Shown: piece after piece, positions 28,275 to 37,152 of the stretch
How the letters are laid out: each line of letters opens with the position of its first letter
How positions within the stretch are numbered: the first letter of the stretch is position 1
Source: an uncultured Nodularia sp.
GTDB lineage: Bacteria > Cyanobacteriota > Cyanobacteriia > Cyanobacteriales > Nostocaceae
Length of the DNA: 56,791 bases
Direction of reading: 5' to 3'
Assembly (NCBI GenBank): GCA_903911355.1
Contig: CAIWDD010000010.1
Span: 1 to 56,791 of the forward strand
Notes under the pieces: generated by a model
What the model was told of the DNA's origin: nothing
The model's database searches: none
Seen by the model: the letters and a program-made list of their open reading frames with translations, nothing else
Program-made: the position numbers and the translations under genes

Positions 28275-29288
28275 TCACTCCCCATACTGTCCCCCAGTCA
28301 CCTTACCGCGAAACACAATGTACTGGTAAAGGTTGTAAAACAACATCACCGGAATCAGAAACCCGATAAAAATAATCATAATTACCAGGGAACTCGGATC
28401 AGCCGCCGCCTGATAAATGGTAATTTGATTAGGGATAATATAAGGAAAAACAATTAATCCCAACCCCAAAAAAGTCAGCACAAATAAAAGAATAGTCCAG
28501 ACAAACGGCGCTCTTTCCTCTCTCAGGTTAAGACTCTTGAGAAGTTGCCAAATTAGCAGCACCCCCAACACAGGGATCACAGCAAAGATATATACTAGTG
28601 GTTGTTGAAATAAGCGTGCTCTGGCATTTTCATAAATAATTGGTGTGCTAATGGTGATGAAAATAGCGCCTATTAAAGTCGTCCAAGCCGCAATTTTAGC
28701 AGTTTTAAAATGAGTAGCTTGTAATTCTCCTGTAGTCTTCCACACCAGATAAGTCGAACCAATTAACACATAGGCTTGAATCAAAGTTAAAGCCACCAAC
28801 ACAGAAGGAATGCTCAACCAGTCCCAGGTTGTACCAATAAAGTGTCCAGCTTCATCAACTTTAATTCCCTTGAGTACCGCACCCAAAGCAAAACCTTGAC
28901 CGAGCGCAGCGGTAAAACTCCCAGCACCAAAGGCAAAATTCCATAAAAACTTGCGGTTGGATAACTCCCGAAATTCAAACGCCACACCCCGGAAAATAAA
29001 CCCAAACACCATAGTCAGAATGGGAATATACAAGGCGCTTAAAATTGTGCCATAAGCCAAGGGAAACGCACCAAACAGACCCCCACCCATTAAAACTAGC
29101 CATGTTTCGTTTGCATCCCAAATATTACTGAGACTAGTCATTAAAATCCCCCGGCGTTCCTCGTCGGAAGAGGTGAGAGATAATATCCCCACCCCTAAAT
29201 CAAAACCGTCTAGCATGACGTAGAGAAAGAGGAACAAAGCCAAAATTACAAACCATACTTGGGGGAGAAAATACTGGAGTGTCTCCAT
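28275..29288 (-). CDS. cydB: Cytochrome bd quinol oxidase subunit II
   Basis: A membrane protein of 337 residues. MLDGFDLGVGIL and NIWDANETWLVLMGGGLFGAFP are the CydB hallmarks (about residues 26 and 57), followed by several further hydrophobic helices. It forms, with CydA, the heterodimeric bd-type oxidase that oxidises plastoquinol or ubiquinol-like quinols and reduces oxygen to water without pumping protons. It follows cydA by 52 bp on the same strand. Confidence 0.95.
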   Translation of the reverse strand: METLQYFLPQVWFVILALFLFLYVMLDGFDLGVGILSLTSSDEERRGILMTSLSNIWDANETWLVLMGGGLFGAFPLAYGTILSALYIPILTMVFGFIFRGVAFEFRELSNRKFLWNFAFGAGSFTAALGQGFALGAVLKGIKVDEAGHFIGTTWDWLSIPSVLVALTLIQAYVLIGSTYLVWKTTGELQATHFKTAKIAAWTTLIGAIFITISTPIIYENARARLFQQPLVYIFAVIPVLGVLLIWQLLKSLNLREERAPFVWTILLFVLTFLGLGLIVFPYIIPNQITIYQAAADPSSLVIMIIFIGFLIPVMLFYNLYQYIVFRGKVTGGQYGE

Positions 29289-29340
29289 ATAATTAACTCT
29301 TGAGATTGGTTGCTAAATTAGAGGTTGTGGAATTTTCTGA

Positions 29341-30786
29341 TTATTGTTGTGCTTCTGCGGGACGTTCATCGGGTAGAAACTCCCCAGGGGTTGTTTCTAC
29401 TGCGGGTTGATTGATCTCTAGCCCTGGAACTGGTAAATCTAGATTTGGACCTTGACGAATTATGCGACTACCAAAGTACAAAGCTGCAATAAATAACACA
29501 GTGTAAACTGTAGCAAAGCTGCTGAGTGAAACTAAAACATTACTAGCAGGTATATGAGAAGCAGCGTCAACGGTGCGGATTTGTCCGTAAAGTGTCCAAG
29601 GCTGTCTTCCTACACAGCGCACAATCCACCCCGACTCTACGGCGATGTATCCTAGAGGTGCTGCCAATATCCAACCCCGTAACAACCAGGATTGCTGGGT
29701 AATGTTTTCTACTGAAAGTTTACCCCTTAACCATTGTAATGTACTGAAGAACATTAAACCAGCTAAGAAAAAGCCAATGGCGATCATGGTGCGGAAGGCG
29801 TAATAAATTAAACCGACCATGTGGGGTCGATCCTCTGGTTTCCACTCTTTTAATCCCCGTACCGGTTCGGAAAGATTTCTCTTAAATTCCAGAATGTACC
29901 CCAGAGCGTTAGGAACGGTGATTTCCCAGTCGTTTTTTTGGGCTTTTTCGTTGGGTATGGCTAGCAAACTCCAGTCAGCAGGTTGTCCCGCTGGTGAAGA
30001 TTCCCATTGGGCTTCCATAGCTGCGAGTTTCGTGGGTTGATAGTGATACACTTGCTCGCCGCTGAGGTGTCCGATGTATATTTGTAATGGTGCAACTGCG
30101 ATCGCAGCTGCTAAGGCAATCTTAAAAGACTTAGAAAAGAAATCCGGGTGGCGTTGCTTTAAAATATACCAAGCACTAATTCCCCCAATCACAAATAAAG
30201 AAGTTTCCAGTGTCGCAAAAAACATATGCAGCACACTGTTAACCATAAAGGGATTTAAAATTGCTTGAAAATAATCACTGACAATAAATTTACCATCCAC
30301 CATTTCCCCACCTGCGGGGGTTTGCATCCAGGAGTTTGCTGTCAAAATCCACAGGGTGGATAAGTTCGCACCTACAGCCACCAAAATTGTGGAAAGATAG
30401 TGAATGGCGGGATTTACACGCTCCCAGCCGAATAACATAATCCCTAAAAACGCAGCTTCTAGCATAAACGCCCAAGAAGCCTCAAAACCAATAACACTAC
30501 CAAAAAAGTTTCCCACGGCTTCCGAGAATGGTCCCCAATTGGTACCAAACTGAAATTCCATGGGTATACCCGTTGCTACGCCAATACCAAAGTTAAGGAC
30601 ATAAAACTTAGACCAAAACCGAGCGTGAAGGTAATAATCAGGATTGCGAGTTTTTAGCCATACTCCTTCAACGATGACCAGATAAATCCCCATCCCCGTT
30701 GTTAGCACAGGCCAGAGCATATGGAATAGTGCAGTTAATGCAAATTGCATCCGTGATAACACCACAGAATCGGATAAAAATTCCAC
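29341..30786 (-). CDS. cydA: Cytochrome bd quinol oxidase subunit I
   Basis: A 481-residue subunit that carries hemes b558, b595 and d. RMQFALTALFHMLWP (about residue 12) contains a heme histidine, and GRQPWTLYGQIRT (about 394) is the family motif. The Q-loop region is short, as in the cyanide-insensitive oxidase class rather than the long-loop Escherichia type. The start is GTG at 30786 with AGGGAGAT as ribosome site. It leads the cydAB operon, just beside the restriction-modification island. Confidence 0.95.
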   Translation of the reverse strand: MEFLSDSVVLSRMQFALTALFHMLWPVLTTGMGIYLVIVEGVWLKTRNPDYYLHARFWSKFYVLNFGIGVATGIPMEFQFGTNWGPFSEAVGNFFGSVIGFEASWAFMLEAAFLGIMLFGWERVNPAIHYLSTILVAVGANLSTLWILTANSWMQTPAGGEMVDGKFIVSDYFQAILNPFMVNSVLHMFFATLETSLFVIGGISAWYILKQRHPDFFSKSFKIALAAAIAVAPLQIYIGHLSGEQVYHYQPTKLAAMEAQWESSPAGQPADWSLLAIPNEKAQKNDWEITVPNALGYILEFKRNLSEPVRGLKEWKPEDRPHMVGLIYYAFRTMIAIGFFLAGLMFFSTLQWLRGKLSVENITQQSWLLRGWILAAPLGYIAVESGWIVRCVGRQPWTLYGQIRTVDAASHIPASNVLVSLSSFATVYTVLFIAALYFGSRIIRQGPNLDLPVPGLEINQPAVETTPGEFLPDERPAEAQQ

Positions 30787-30990
30787 GATTTATCTCCCTG
30801 AGTTAGCCATACCACTTAGGATACACTTTTTGGCTAAGATGTAAATATACTCAAAAGTTAAATTTGTATGATACTTTAGTATATAATATCACTTATACAG
30901 AATTTGTCCCGGTTGACATTCATTGAGTAAGTCCTGAATGTTAAGTATTAAGCTATAAGTTTTTGAGTATTACTTGGAGTAAATAAATTA

Positions 30991-31137
30991 GTGGATATAA
31001 AAAGGCTTTTTAATCTGACTATAACCCAGCGAAGGAACCAACTAAAATTATCTCAAGAATAATTGCCGAAAAAAGCAGAACTTCATCATAATTATACTTA
31101 CAATTTATTTGCTGATGTTGATATACATTATGGATAA
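30991..31137 (+). pseudogene. Broken XRE-type (controller-like) regulator in front of the restriction gene
   Basis: From the GTG at 30991 the frame gives VDIKRLFNLTITQRRNQLKL then SQE, a stop (TAA 31060-31062), and continues in the same frame as LPKKAELHHNYTYN, LFADVDIHYG and TAA (31135-31137). RRNQLKLSQE-x-LPKKAEL is the first part of an XRE helix-turn-helix. The DNA-contacting and dimer helices seem deleted, since about 48 codons remain of the 65-80 usual in R-M controller proteins. The final TAA overlaps the restriction gene start (ATGGATAA), as in a coupled operon. The assignment rests on this short match. Confidence 0.6.
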
Positions 31138-31942
31138 AGATATTAAAGATAGAATCAAGGTTATCCTGAAAGAATCAATTAGGAATTTCTTTAAAGATAA
31201 AAAAGTCAAAAATTACCAAGTATTAGATGATATTTTCCCTGTTGAAAGGCGAATACGCTCTTTGATAGGCGGTTTAGAAACTAGTTTAGGTACAACTTTT
31301 TGGGAACCTATAGCTAAAACCTTAGCAGAACTAAATGGGTTTGAAATTATAACTAAAAAAATATTACGCCCTGAACCATTTCCGGAAAAATTGCAGAATG
31401 AACTCAATAAATTAGTTTATGAACGTGAAAATAAGCCAAATAATCAGATAGTTTCCACTAAGGAATGTATAAAAAGACTAAAAAAAGCTGCTTTAGCAAC
31501 TCATCATCAAGATATAGGGAAATATACATCTCCTCCACCTGGAACTGGAGTTGATATTCATTTTTGTAAAGACGGAATAGAATATATTTTTGATATCAAA
31601 ACTACACAACCAAATCAAGGTGATTTTAAAGGATTCAATAAGCAACTTCTAGAGTGGTATACATACAAATTTGCTGAAAATCCTGATGCTAACTTAGAAG
31701 CTCGTATTGCTATTCCTTTTAATCCTTTTACGCAAGATTGGTATAAAAACAAAAAAAGTATGTTAACTAATTCTCCGTTAGATATTGACCAAGATATATG
31801 GGTTGAAAATGAGTTTTGGGATTTTTGTTCTGGAATGGAAAACACTTTTGGACAACTTCAATCACTCTTTGTTGAACTAGGAAAAGGAGATTTTTCAGCA
31901 GAATTTGATGATATTTTTTATCAAGACAAGTTTCCTAAATAA
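31130..31942 (+). CDS. Type II restriction endonuclease, probably TdeIII family
   Basis: A 270-residue protein from the ATG at 31130. RIRSLIGGLETSLGTTFWEP (about 36) and the PD-(D/E)XK-like core GTGVDIHF (about 137) with YIFDIKTTQPN (about 152) point to a type II endonuclease. I think of the TdeIII family (GGNCC), but this is from memory. It faces the methyltransferase gene tail to tail, 3 bp apart. It is strongly AT-rich (bases 31141-31200 hold only 14 G or C) and lies in a region free of HIP1 sites, so it was probably acquired. Confidence 0.75.
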   Translation: MDKDIKDRIKVILKESIRNFFKDKKVKNYQVLDDIFPVERRIRSLIGGLETSLGTTFWEPIAKTLAELNGFEIITKKILRPEPFPEKLQNELNKLVYERENKPNNQIVSTKECIKRLKKAALATHHQDIGKYTSPPPGTGVDIHFCKDGIEYIFDIKTTQPNQGDFKGFNKQLLEWYTYKFAENPDANLEARIAIPFNPFTQDWYKNKKSMLTNSPLDIDQDIWVENEFWDFCSGMENTFGQLQSLFVELGKGDFSAEFDDIFYQDKFPK

Positions 31943-31945
31943 AAC

Positions 31946-33313
31946 TTAAATTTCCAGAGTTTTGAGTAATTCTTTAGCTACATACTCGACTACAGGGACA
32001 GGAACAGCATTACCAAAGTGTTTTCTTGCAATATCATCTTTCTCATGAAAATTAAAGGTTGCTGGAAAACCTTGTAACTTACAAGCATGTTTTGCAGTAA
32101 TAGGTATATATTTTTTATTTCTATATATTTTTTCTAGGAAAATATTTTTATAATCTTCAGGATGAGTAGCATAAATAGATACTGTTGCTATATAGTCTTT
32201 AGCACCAGTCGCAGTTAAAGTTGGCACAATATCCGCAGTAGGTAAAATAATTCGATAAATATCATTAATACCTGTCATATTTTTAGAGTTAACAAATTCA
32301 TACTTATTATCATGAGTTAAACGCAATATTGATTTTTTGACTAATTCACTTAATTCACTAACCTGGATGTCAGATATTATTTCCTGAAAATTTTTAAAAG
32401 ATAAAGGATTACCATCTTTATTACCGTATTTTTTACTTCTTCTATGTTTAAGAAGAGTTAAACAAATCATTTTTTCTCTGTCAGTGGTGAAAATTATATC
32501 CCAGGAATGGATTGTTGTATGTCCATTTCTCAAATCTGAAAAAATAAAAAAATCGTTTAATTCATCGGTTTTTTGAAATCTAGTTCTAGATGGTGGAACT
32601 ACACCTCTAAATAAGGTGTCACTACCTAACTTAACCTTTTCGAGAACTTGGATATTTTTGATATCGTCCAAAATATCTAAAACTTTGGGATGAATATTTA
32701 AAGGATTAGGGAATTTATATTCTTGATATCTGTCTATATTATTTCTAATTCCCACAATAAAAACTCTATCTCTATTTTGAGGTAAACCAAAGTCATAGGC
32801 ATTTAATATTTTCCATTTAACACAGTATCCTATATTCTGGAATTGTTGTAAAATCAATTGTAAGTTATCTCGATTTTTTGGGCTGGCTAGTCCACTGACA
32901 TTTTCAAAAATAAAGGCTTTAGGTTGACTTTTTCTGACTAATCGAATTACGTCAAACCATAATTTACCTCTGGGATCTTCAAAACCTTTTAAACAACCTG
33001 CAACTGACCAAGGTTGGCAAGGAACACCACCGACTATTATATCAATATAAGGTGGTAGTTCACTGATTTTAGTGATGTCGCCTAGGTCAAGTTCATCTTT
33101 ATTTAAATAGCTAATAAAATTTTGTTTATAAACCTTTATTGCTTGTTTATCAACTTCGGAATATCCTACACATTGACCGCCTAATTTCTCTAAAGCGATT
33201 CTGAAACCACCAATTCCGGCAAATAAATCTATGAAAGTAAATTTATTTTGATAAGTTACTAATTGTAAAGGTAGTTCTACTTGTTTTGGTATTTGCGAAC
33301 ATATAATTTTCAT
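31946..33313 (-). CDS. DNA (cytosine-5-)-methyltransferase of the R-M system
   Basis: A C5-cytosine methyltransferase of 455 residues that protects the host from its partner nuclease. Motif I is FIDLFAGIGGFRIAL (about 28), motif IV with the catalytic Cys is GGVPCQPWSVAG (about 95), motif VI is FENVSG (about 136), motif VIII QNRDRVFIVGI, and the end has ACKLQGFP and FGNAVPVPVV (motifs IX-X). The target recognition region lies between about 240 and 390. It is AT-rich like the endonuclease gene. Start ATG at 33313. Confidence 0.93.
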   Translation of the reverse strand: MKIICSQIPKQVELPLQLVTYQNKFTFIDLFAGIGGFRIALEKLGGQCVGYSEVDKQAIKVYKQNFISYLNKDELDLGDITKISELPPYIDIIVGGVPCQPWSVAGCLKGFEDPRGKLWFDVIRLVRKSQPKAFIFENVSGLASPKNRDNLQLILQQFQNIGYCVKWKILNAYDFGLPQNRDRVFIVGIRNNIDRYQEYKFPNPLNIHPKVLDILDDIKNIQVLEKVKLGSDTLFRGVVPPSRTRFQKTDELNDFFIFSDLRNGHTTIHSWDIIFTTDREKMICLTLLKHRRSKKYGNKDGNPLSFKNFQEIISDIQVSELSELVKKSILRLTHDNKYEFVNSKNMTGINDIYRIILPTADIVPTLTATGAKDYIATVSIYATHPEDYKNIFLEKIYRNKKYIPITAKHACKLQGFPATFNFHEKDDIARKHFGNAVPVPVVEYVAKELLKTLEI

Positions 33314-33430
33314 GTCTCTCAGCCAATCCTACTAACTAGCTATCAAGATAAAATTATTCATAGTTAAATTATACCACATACTTGTCAAGTTGATTAGCTA
33401 ACAACTAAAATTTTAACTATAAAGTATTGA

Positions 33431-33451
33431 GCCTGCATAGGCAGGCTTTTT
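33431..33451 (+). terminator. Terminator-like hairpin GCCTGC-ATAG-GCAGGC plus T-run
   Basis: A 6-bp GC-rich stem with a 4-base loop followed by five Ts on the plus strand. It lies between the methyltransferase start and the ald stop, both minus strand, so its orientation does not match either gene; it may be what remains at the island edge. Confidence 0.6.
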
Positions 33452-33491
33452 GATCTAACCTCAGAGAATATCTGACCAGTAAGCGAATATC

Positions 33492-34583
33492 TTAATTTAC
33501 CAGATCCGGGAAAACTTCTTGCACTGCTGGATGTACTAAGCGGTGATTTTCCACATTCAGACCTTTAGCTAAGGCTGGGTTAACTTCTAGGGCTTTAATA
33601 CCTAAATTTGCTAATTGCACAACATAAGGTAATGTACTGTTATTAAGGGCTTGGGTAGCCGTCCAAGGTACTGCACCCGGCATATTGGGAACCCCATAAT
33701 GTACGACACCTTCTTCTATGTATACAGGATTGGTGTGTGAGGTCAAGTGTAAAGTTTCTACACAACCGCCTTGGTCAACCGCAACATCTACAATTACCGA
33801 ACCGGGACGCATTTGTTGGACAAATTCACGGGATACTAGTATGGGCGCTCTCCGTCCGGGGACTAAAACAGCACCAATGAGTAAATCAGCTTCTTTGATA
33901 GCAGCTTGAATATGGGCTGAGTTGCTGTATAGTAGTTCCACTCTAGAACCAAATGAGGTTTCTAAGTAAGATAACCGCTCGACATTTACATCTAAGATTT
34001 GCACAGCAGCACCCATACCCACAGCAATTTTAGCCGCTTCTGTACCCACAACGCCGCCGCCTAAAATTACTACTTTTCCTGGTTTGACCCCAGGGACACC
34101 CCCTAAGAGAACTCCTCTACCACCTTGCTGGCGTTCTAGAAATCTGGCTCCGAATTGTACTGCTAGGCGACCCGCAATAATGCTCATGGGACTGAGCAAG
34201 GGTAGTTTATTTGCACCGGTTTGTTCTACGGTTTCGTAAGCGATCGCACAAGTGCCACAATCAATTAAATGCTCAGTTAAACTGCGATCGGCTGCTAAAT
34301 GCAGATAAGTAAATAATATCTGCCCTTTTTGTAAATACTTATACTCATTCGTCAAAGGTTCTTTGACTTTGACAACTAACTGCCGATTCCATGCTGCTTC
34401 CGCTGTGCAAACAATCTCAGCCCCGGCCTCTTGATAGTCCTCATCTGTAAATCCCGCACCACTACCCGCTTGACTCTGAACAAAAATGGTATGGCCATTT
34501 TCTCTCAGTACCCGCACACTAGAGGGACTTAACCCTACCCGAAACTCTTGATCCTTAAACTCCCGAGGAACGCCGATTTCCAT
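33492..34583 (-). CDS. ald: Alanine dehydrogenase
   Basis: A 363-residue NAD-dependent enzyme that reversibly deaminates L-alanine to pyruvate and ammonium. MEIGVPREFKDQEFRVGLSP is the conserved start; KVKEPL (about 73) holds the catalytic lysine region; VVILGGGVVGTEAAKIAVGMGA (about 168) is the Rossmann motif; NMPGAVPWTATQALN is a family block. In heterocystous cyanobacteria this enzyme helps supply or use fixed nitrogen. The start is ATG. It is monocistronic. Confidence 0.95.
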   Translation of the reverse strand: MEIGVPREFKDQEFRVGLSPSSVRVLRENGHTIFVQSQAGSGAGFTDEDYQEAGAEIVCTAEAAWNRQLVVKVKEPLTNEYKYLQKGQILFTYLHLAADRSLTEHLIDCGTCAIAYETVEQTGANKLPLLSPMSIIAGRLAVQFGARFLERQQGGRGVLLGGVPGVKPGKVVILGGGVVGTEAAKIAVGMGAAVQILDVNVERLSYLETSFGSRVELLYSNSAHIQAAIKEADLLIGAVLVPGRRAPILVSREFVQQMRPGSVIVDVAVDQGGCVETLHLTSHTNPVYIEEGVVHYGVPNMPGAVPWTATQALNNSTLPYVVQLANLGIKALEVNPALAKGLNVENHRLVHPAVQEVFPDLVN

Positions 34584-34727
34584 GTTCCGCCTCTAATGAT
34601 TTTTTTTGTTCAACTTTAGCCTGCTCAGACTTGCACTTCCGTATTAGGGATAGCTAATTACTCAGCTAGGTGATCAAACTCCTGCCCTTGACTATTGCCC
34701 CCATATTTCTACAATATATAAAAAATA

Positions 34728-34745
34728 ATTACAAATTGTTAAAAT
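34728..34745 (+). promoter_or_regulatory. HLR1-like element upstream of hli
   Basis: Two imperfect 8-base repeats, ATTACAAA and GTTAAAAT, separated by TT, resemble the HLR1 site of cyanobacterial high-light genes, bound by the response regulator RpaB: (G/T)TTACA(A/T)(A/T) twice with two bases between. Each repeat has one mismatch. A possible -10 box TAGGAT follows at 34745. It is about 200 bases before the hli start, so a long leader is implied. Confidence 0.35.
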
Positions 34746-34944
34746 AGGATTGTACGGTTTCCTATTTGGAAGCTGTAGCAGATTCGGGGATTTATGCACC
34801 ACCATCACTACCACCAGTTACCAATCATCTGGGGGTCAGGTTCTCCAAGTTTTAAATTCAGTGTGGTGATCAATGCCATCTGCAAGTTTGATAATCCTTT
34901 ACTGTTCACTGTTTTAACTCCCGCCAAAAAGAGGTTTCTAGAAA

Positions 34945-35115
34945 ATGTCACAATCACAACCAACAATTACCCCCAAATTAGAAGAGCCTAAGTTTGGCTT
35001 TAATGAATATGCCGAACGCTTAAACGGCCGAGCAGCAATGATTGGCTTTTTATTGATGGTGGTGATTGAGTACTTCACTAACCAAGGTGTGCTATCATGG
35101 CTAGGCCTGAAATAG
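34945..35115 (+). CDS. hli: High-light-inducible protein (Hlip/Scp)
   Basis: A 56-residue, one-helix relative of the plant light-harvesting proteins. YAERLNGRAAMIGFLLMVVI contains the chlorophyll-binding motif E-x2-N-G-R-x-A-M-x-G (residues about 24-34), followed by the rest of the helix and the tail FTNQGVLSWLGLK. Such proteins bind chlorophyll and carotenoid in thylakoids and protect during photosystem II assembly or light stress. It starts at ATG 34945. It is preceded by an HLR1-like site and followed by a hairpin. Confidence 0.93.
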   Translation: MSQSQPTITPKLEEPKFGFNEYAERLNGRAAMIGFLLMVVIEYFTNQGVLSWLGLK

Positions 35116-35169
35116 TGGGACTAGAAAATATAAAACTTCCGGTTGTAAGCTAGTAATTAGAAGTGTTTT

Positions 35170-35194
35170 AACCAGCTAGTTGTTTTAGCTGGTT
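35170..35194 (+). terminator. Hairpin terminator after hli
   Basis: AACCAGCTA and TAGCTGGTT form a 9-bp perfect stem with a 7-base loop, followed by TTGACC, 54 bases after the hli stop. Confidence 0.6.
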
Positions 35195-35351
35195 TTGACC
35201 GTATCTGTAATAGCATACCCGCTTGCACAACTTGCCATCTATGGCGCAAAAAAATCTAGTCAGCTAGATGCATATCGTCACAATGGCAGTTAATGTGTAA
35301 GTTATTCTTGATCAAGTTAAACCTCAGGTAATCTGGACAAACCAAGCTGTG

Positions 35352-35645
35352 ATGAATGCTGTATTACCTCGTTTTTTAAAGTCAGCCTACAGAAAAGATC
35401 CCATCATCAGCGTATTGATGACCATAGGCGTGGTAGATGCCCTGATTGGTGGACTGGATGATAGTTGGTCATTATTTGCTGTGGGTCTGGGAACTGCTGG
35501 GATTAGTCTAGCTTTTAAGTTATGGCGTATCCAGCAACGACAACCCCTACCAGATGCAGCGGAAGTACAACATTATTTACCTCCCCAATCCTCTAGTAGT
35601 ACTCTACCGGTTATGACTGTTTCTCAGAAAAAACCACGCCGATAA
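35352..35645 (+). CDS. Conserved hypothetical membrane-associated protein
   Basis: A 97-residue protein. MTIGVVDALIGGLDDSWSLFAVGLGTAGISLAFKLW (described by its ends, residues about 20-56) is a pair of hydrophobic helices, followed by a basic linker RIQQRQPLPDAAEVQHYLPP and a Ser-rich, basic tail ending KKPRR. A GTG lies directly in front of the ATG at 35352. No family is recognised. It is a single gene between hli and the convergent DUF4168-like gene. Confidence 0.7.
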   Translation: MNAVLPRFLKSAYRKDPIISVLMTIGVVDALIGGLDDSWSLFAVGLGTAGISLAFKLWRIQQRQPLPDAAEVQHYLPPQSSSSTLPVMTVSQKKPRR

Positions 35646-35652
35646 TTAACGG

Positions 35653-36177
35653 CTAATTTTTCTGAATTAGCTGCTGTAGTTGTTGTTGCAAAGCCGGGTC
35701 TTGCTGAACGGCGATAAATATCTCATTAAAGCGGTTGAGTTCTAGACCCCCAGCCTGCACAGCTTCCTGCTGTTGCAACACAGTTTCCTGTTGGATTGAC
35801 TGAACCTGGGCGGCTACTTGGTTAAAAGACTGTTGCTCCTCTTGAGTAGCTGGTGAAGACGGTTGAGTACCGGGTGTTTGTTGTGCTTGGGACAGCTCTT
35901 GAAATCTCTCTACGCTTAGAGGTGATTGCTCAATAATTTTTAGACTTCTCTGTTGCCCTGTTTCGGCAATTTCCTGTAACCTGGGGAGAATGCTGGCAAA
36001 TTTTTGCAGTTCTTCCTGGCTGACAGTAGTTTGTCCTTGAGACTGTTGAAATTGTTCCGAGATCCCTCTAGACAGTTGAGTTTGATGTCTTGATTCTGGA
36101 ATTTGTCCAAGAACTGAAAGATTACCTGCAAGCAAAAAAAACAAAACTGAGCTACCTTTAAAAATTTGCTTTAACAT
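35653..36177 (-). CDS. Exported DUF4168-like protein
   Basis: A 174-residue secreted protein. The signal peptide (KGSSVLFFLLAGNLSVLG/Q, cut near residue 25) is clear. The mature chain is rich in Gln and Ser and consists of two helical repeats: VSQEELQKFASILPRLQEIA with RFQELSQAQQ, and EEQQSFNQVAAQVQSI with RFNEIFIAVQQDPALQQQL. This is the DUF4168 pattern, where the domain repeats a helical motif with E-x-L-x-KF and R-[FY]-x2-I. The function is unknown. It lies downstream of the cox terminator on the same strand. Confidence 0.7.
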   Translation of the reverse strand: MLKQIFKGSSVLFFLLAGNLSVLGQIPESRHQTQLSRGISEQFQQSQGQTTVSQEELQKFASILPRLQEIAETGQQRSLKIIEQSPLSVERFQELSQAQQTPGTQPSSPATQEEQQSFNQVAAQVQSIQQETVLQQQEAVQAGGLELNRFNEIFIAVQQDPALQQQLQQLIQKN

Positions 36178-36410
36178 ACTGACTGACTCCGTAAAAATTA
36201 CTAACCTTGCTCATGCAAGGAATCCGACTCCTCTTCTCAGATTTATTCAGCAATTGATGTGATAGCAAATACAAGGTATCACTGATATATAGACAGATGG
36301 GTGTACATCATGAATATCAGTTGTCGTTTAGCTTAATACATCTTTACCAATGTCTTCAAGATGACAGAGAAAGGTCTTTCGGTGAGGAGTATGAAAGCCA
36401 AACTTGATCA

Positions 36411-36430
36411 AAAAAACCCCTATCTAGGGG
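36411..36430 (-). terminator. Terminator of the coxBAC operon
   Basis: On the minus strand the hairpin CCCCTA-GA-TAGGGG is followed by six Ts (36411-36416), 36 bases after the coxC stop. A classical Rho-independent layout. Confidence 0.75.
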
Positions 36431-36466
36431 CTGATTTAGTAACTTTGGTGCAGTGATAATTAGTCT

Positions 36467-37087
36467 TTAAAGTAAATAGAGTAATCCGAACAGAATAATC
36501 CAAATTACGTCTACAAAGTGCCAATAGATTTCTGCGGCTTCGATACCGAAATGCTTTTCGTTACTATAGTGACCAGGAACGCGCGATCGCCACAATACCG
36601 CAACAATAGCCAAAACGCCAATAGTAACGTGCAGACCATGGAAGCCAGTTAAAACATAAAATGCACTGGCAAACAAATTAGTTGTTAAACCAAATTCCAG
36701 ATGGGCATATTCATAAACCTGACCCATCAAGAAAACAGCACCCATCACAGCCGTAATTGTCAACCAAATACGCATACCCTTGACATCATTCTTTTTGATG
36801 GAGGTATCAGCATTGTGCATCACAAAACTACTAGCAATTAGATTAATGGTATTGACTCCGGGTAGCAATAGTTCTAATTCTGGCGTTCCTTCTGGAGGCC
36901 ATGTTGGTAAAGTAGCACGAAAAGCTAAATAAGCTCCGAACATCCCCAGAAAAATCATTCCTTCCGCAACCAGAAACATCACTAGCCCAAATAGGCGCAG
37001 GTCTGGATGTTCTTCATGATCAGTATGGGCTGTTGCAGGATGATGATTCAGTTGAGTTTTCCCTGGGTCAATTGTTTGACTTTGCAT
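36467..37087 (-). CDS. coxC: Cytochrome c oxidase subunit III
   Basis: A 206-residue, five-helix subunit III without cofactors that stabilises the aa3-type oxidase. EEHPDLRLFGLVMFLVAEGM begins the first helix; GFHGLHVTIGVLAIVAVLWR and AAEIYWHFVDVIWIILFGLLYLL (given by ends) are the characteristic C-terminal blocks with the conserved YWHFVD. It starts at ATG. It is the third gene of the coxBAC operon and is followed by the terminator. Confidence 0.96.
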   Translation of the reverse strand: MQSQTIDPGKTQLNHHPATAHTDHEEHPDLRLFGLVMFLVAEGMIFLGMFGAYLAFRATLPTWPPEGTPELELLLPGVNTINLIASSFVMHNADTSIKKNDVKGMRIWLTITAVMGAVFLMGQVYEYAHLEFGLTTNLFASAFYVLTGFHGLHVTIGVLAIVAVLWRSRVPGHYSNEKHFGIEAAEIYWHFVDVIWIILFGLLYLL

Positions 37088-37152
37088 GAATCTTTAAAAA
37101 TGTAAATTAACGGGGAATGGGGAATAGGGAATTATACCCCTACTCCCTACTG

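Noticed and set aside
34794-34991. His-rich open frame overlapping the hli start
   Set aside because: hli in another frame has a specific chlorophyll-binding motif; this frame has none.
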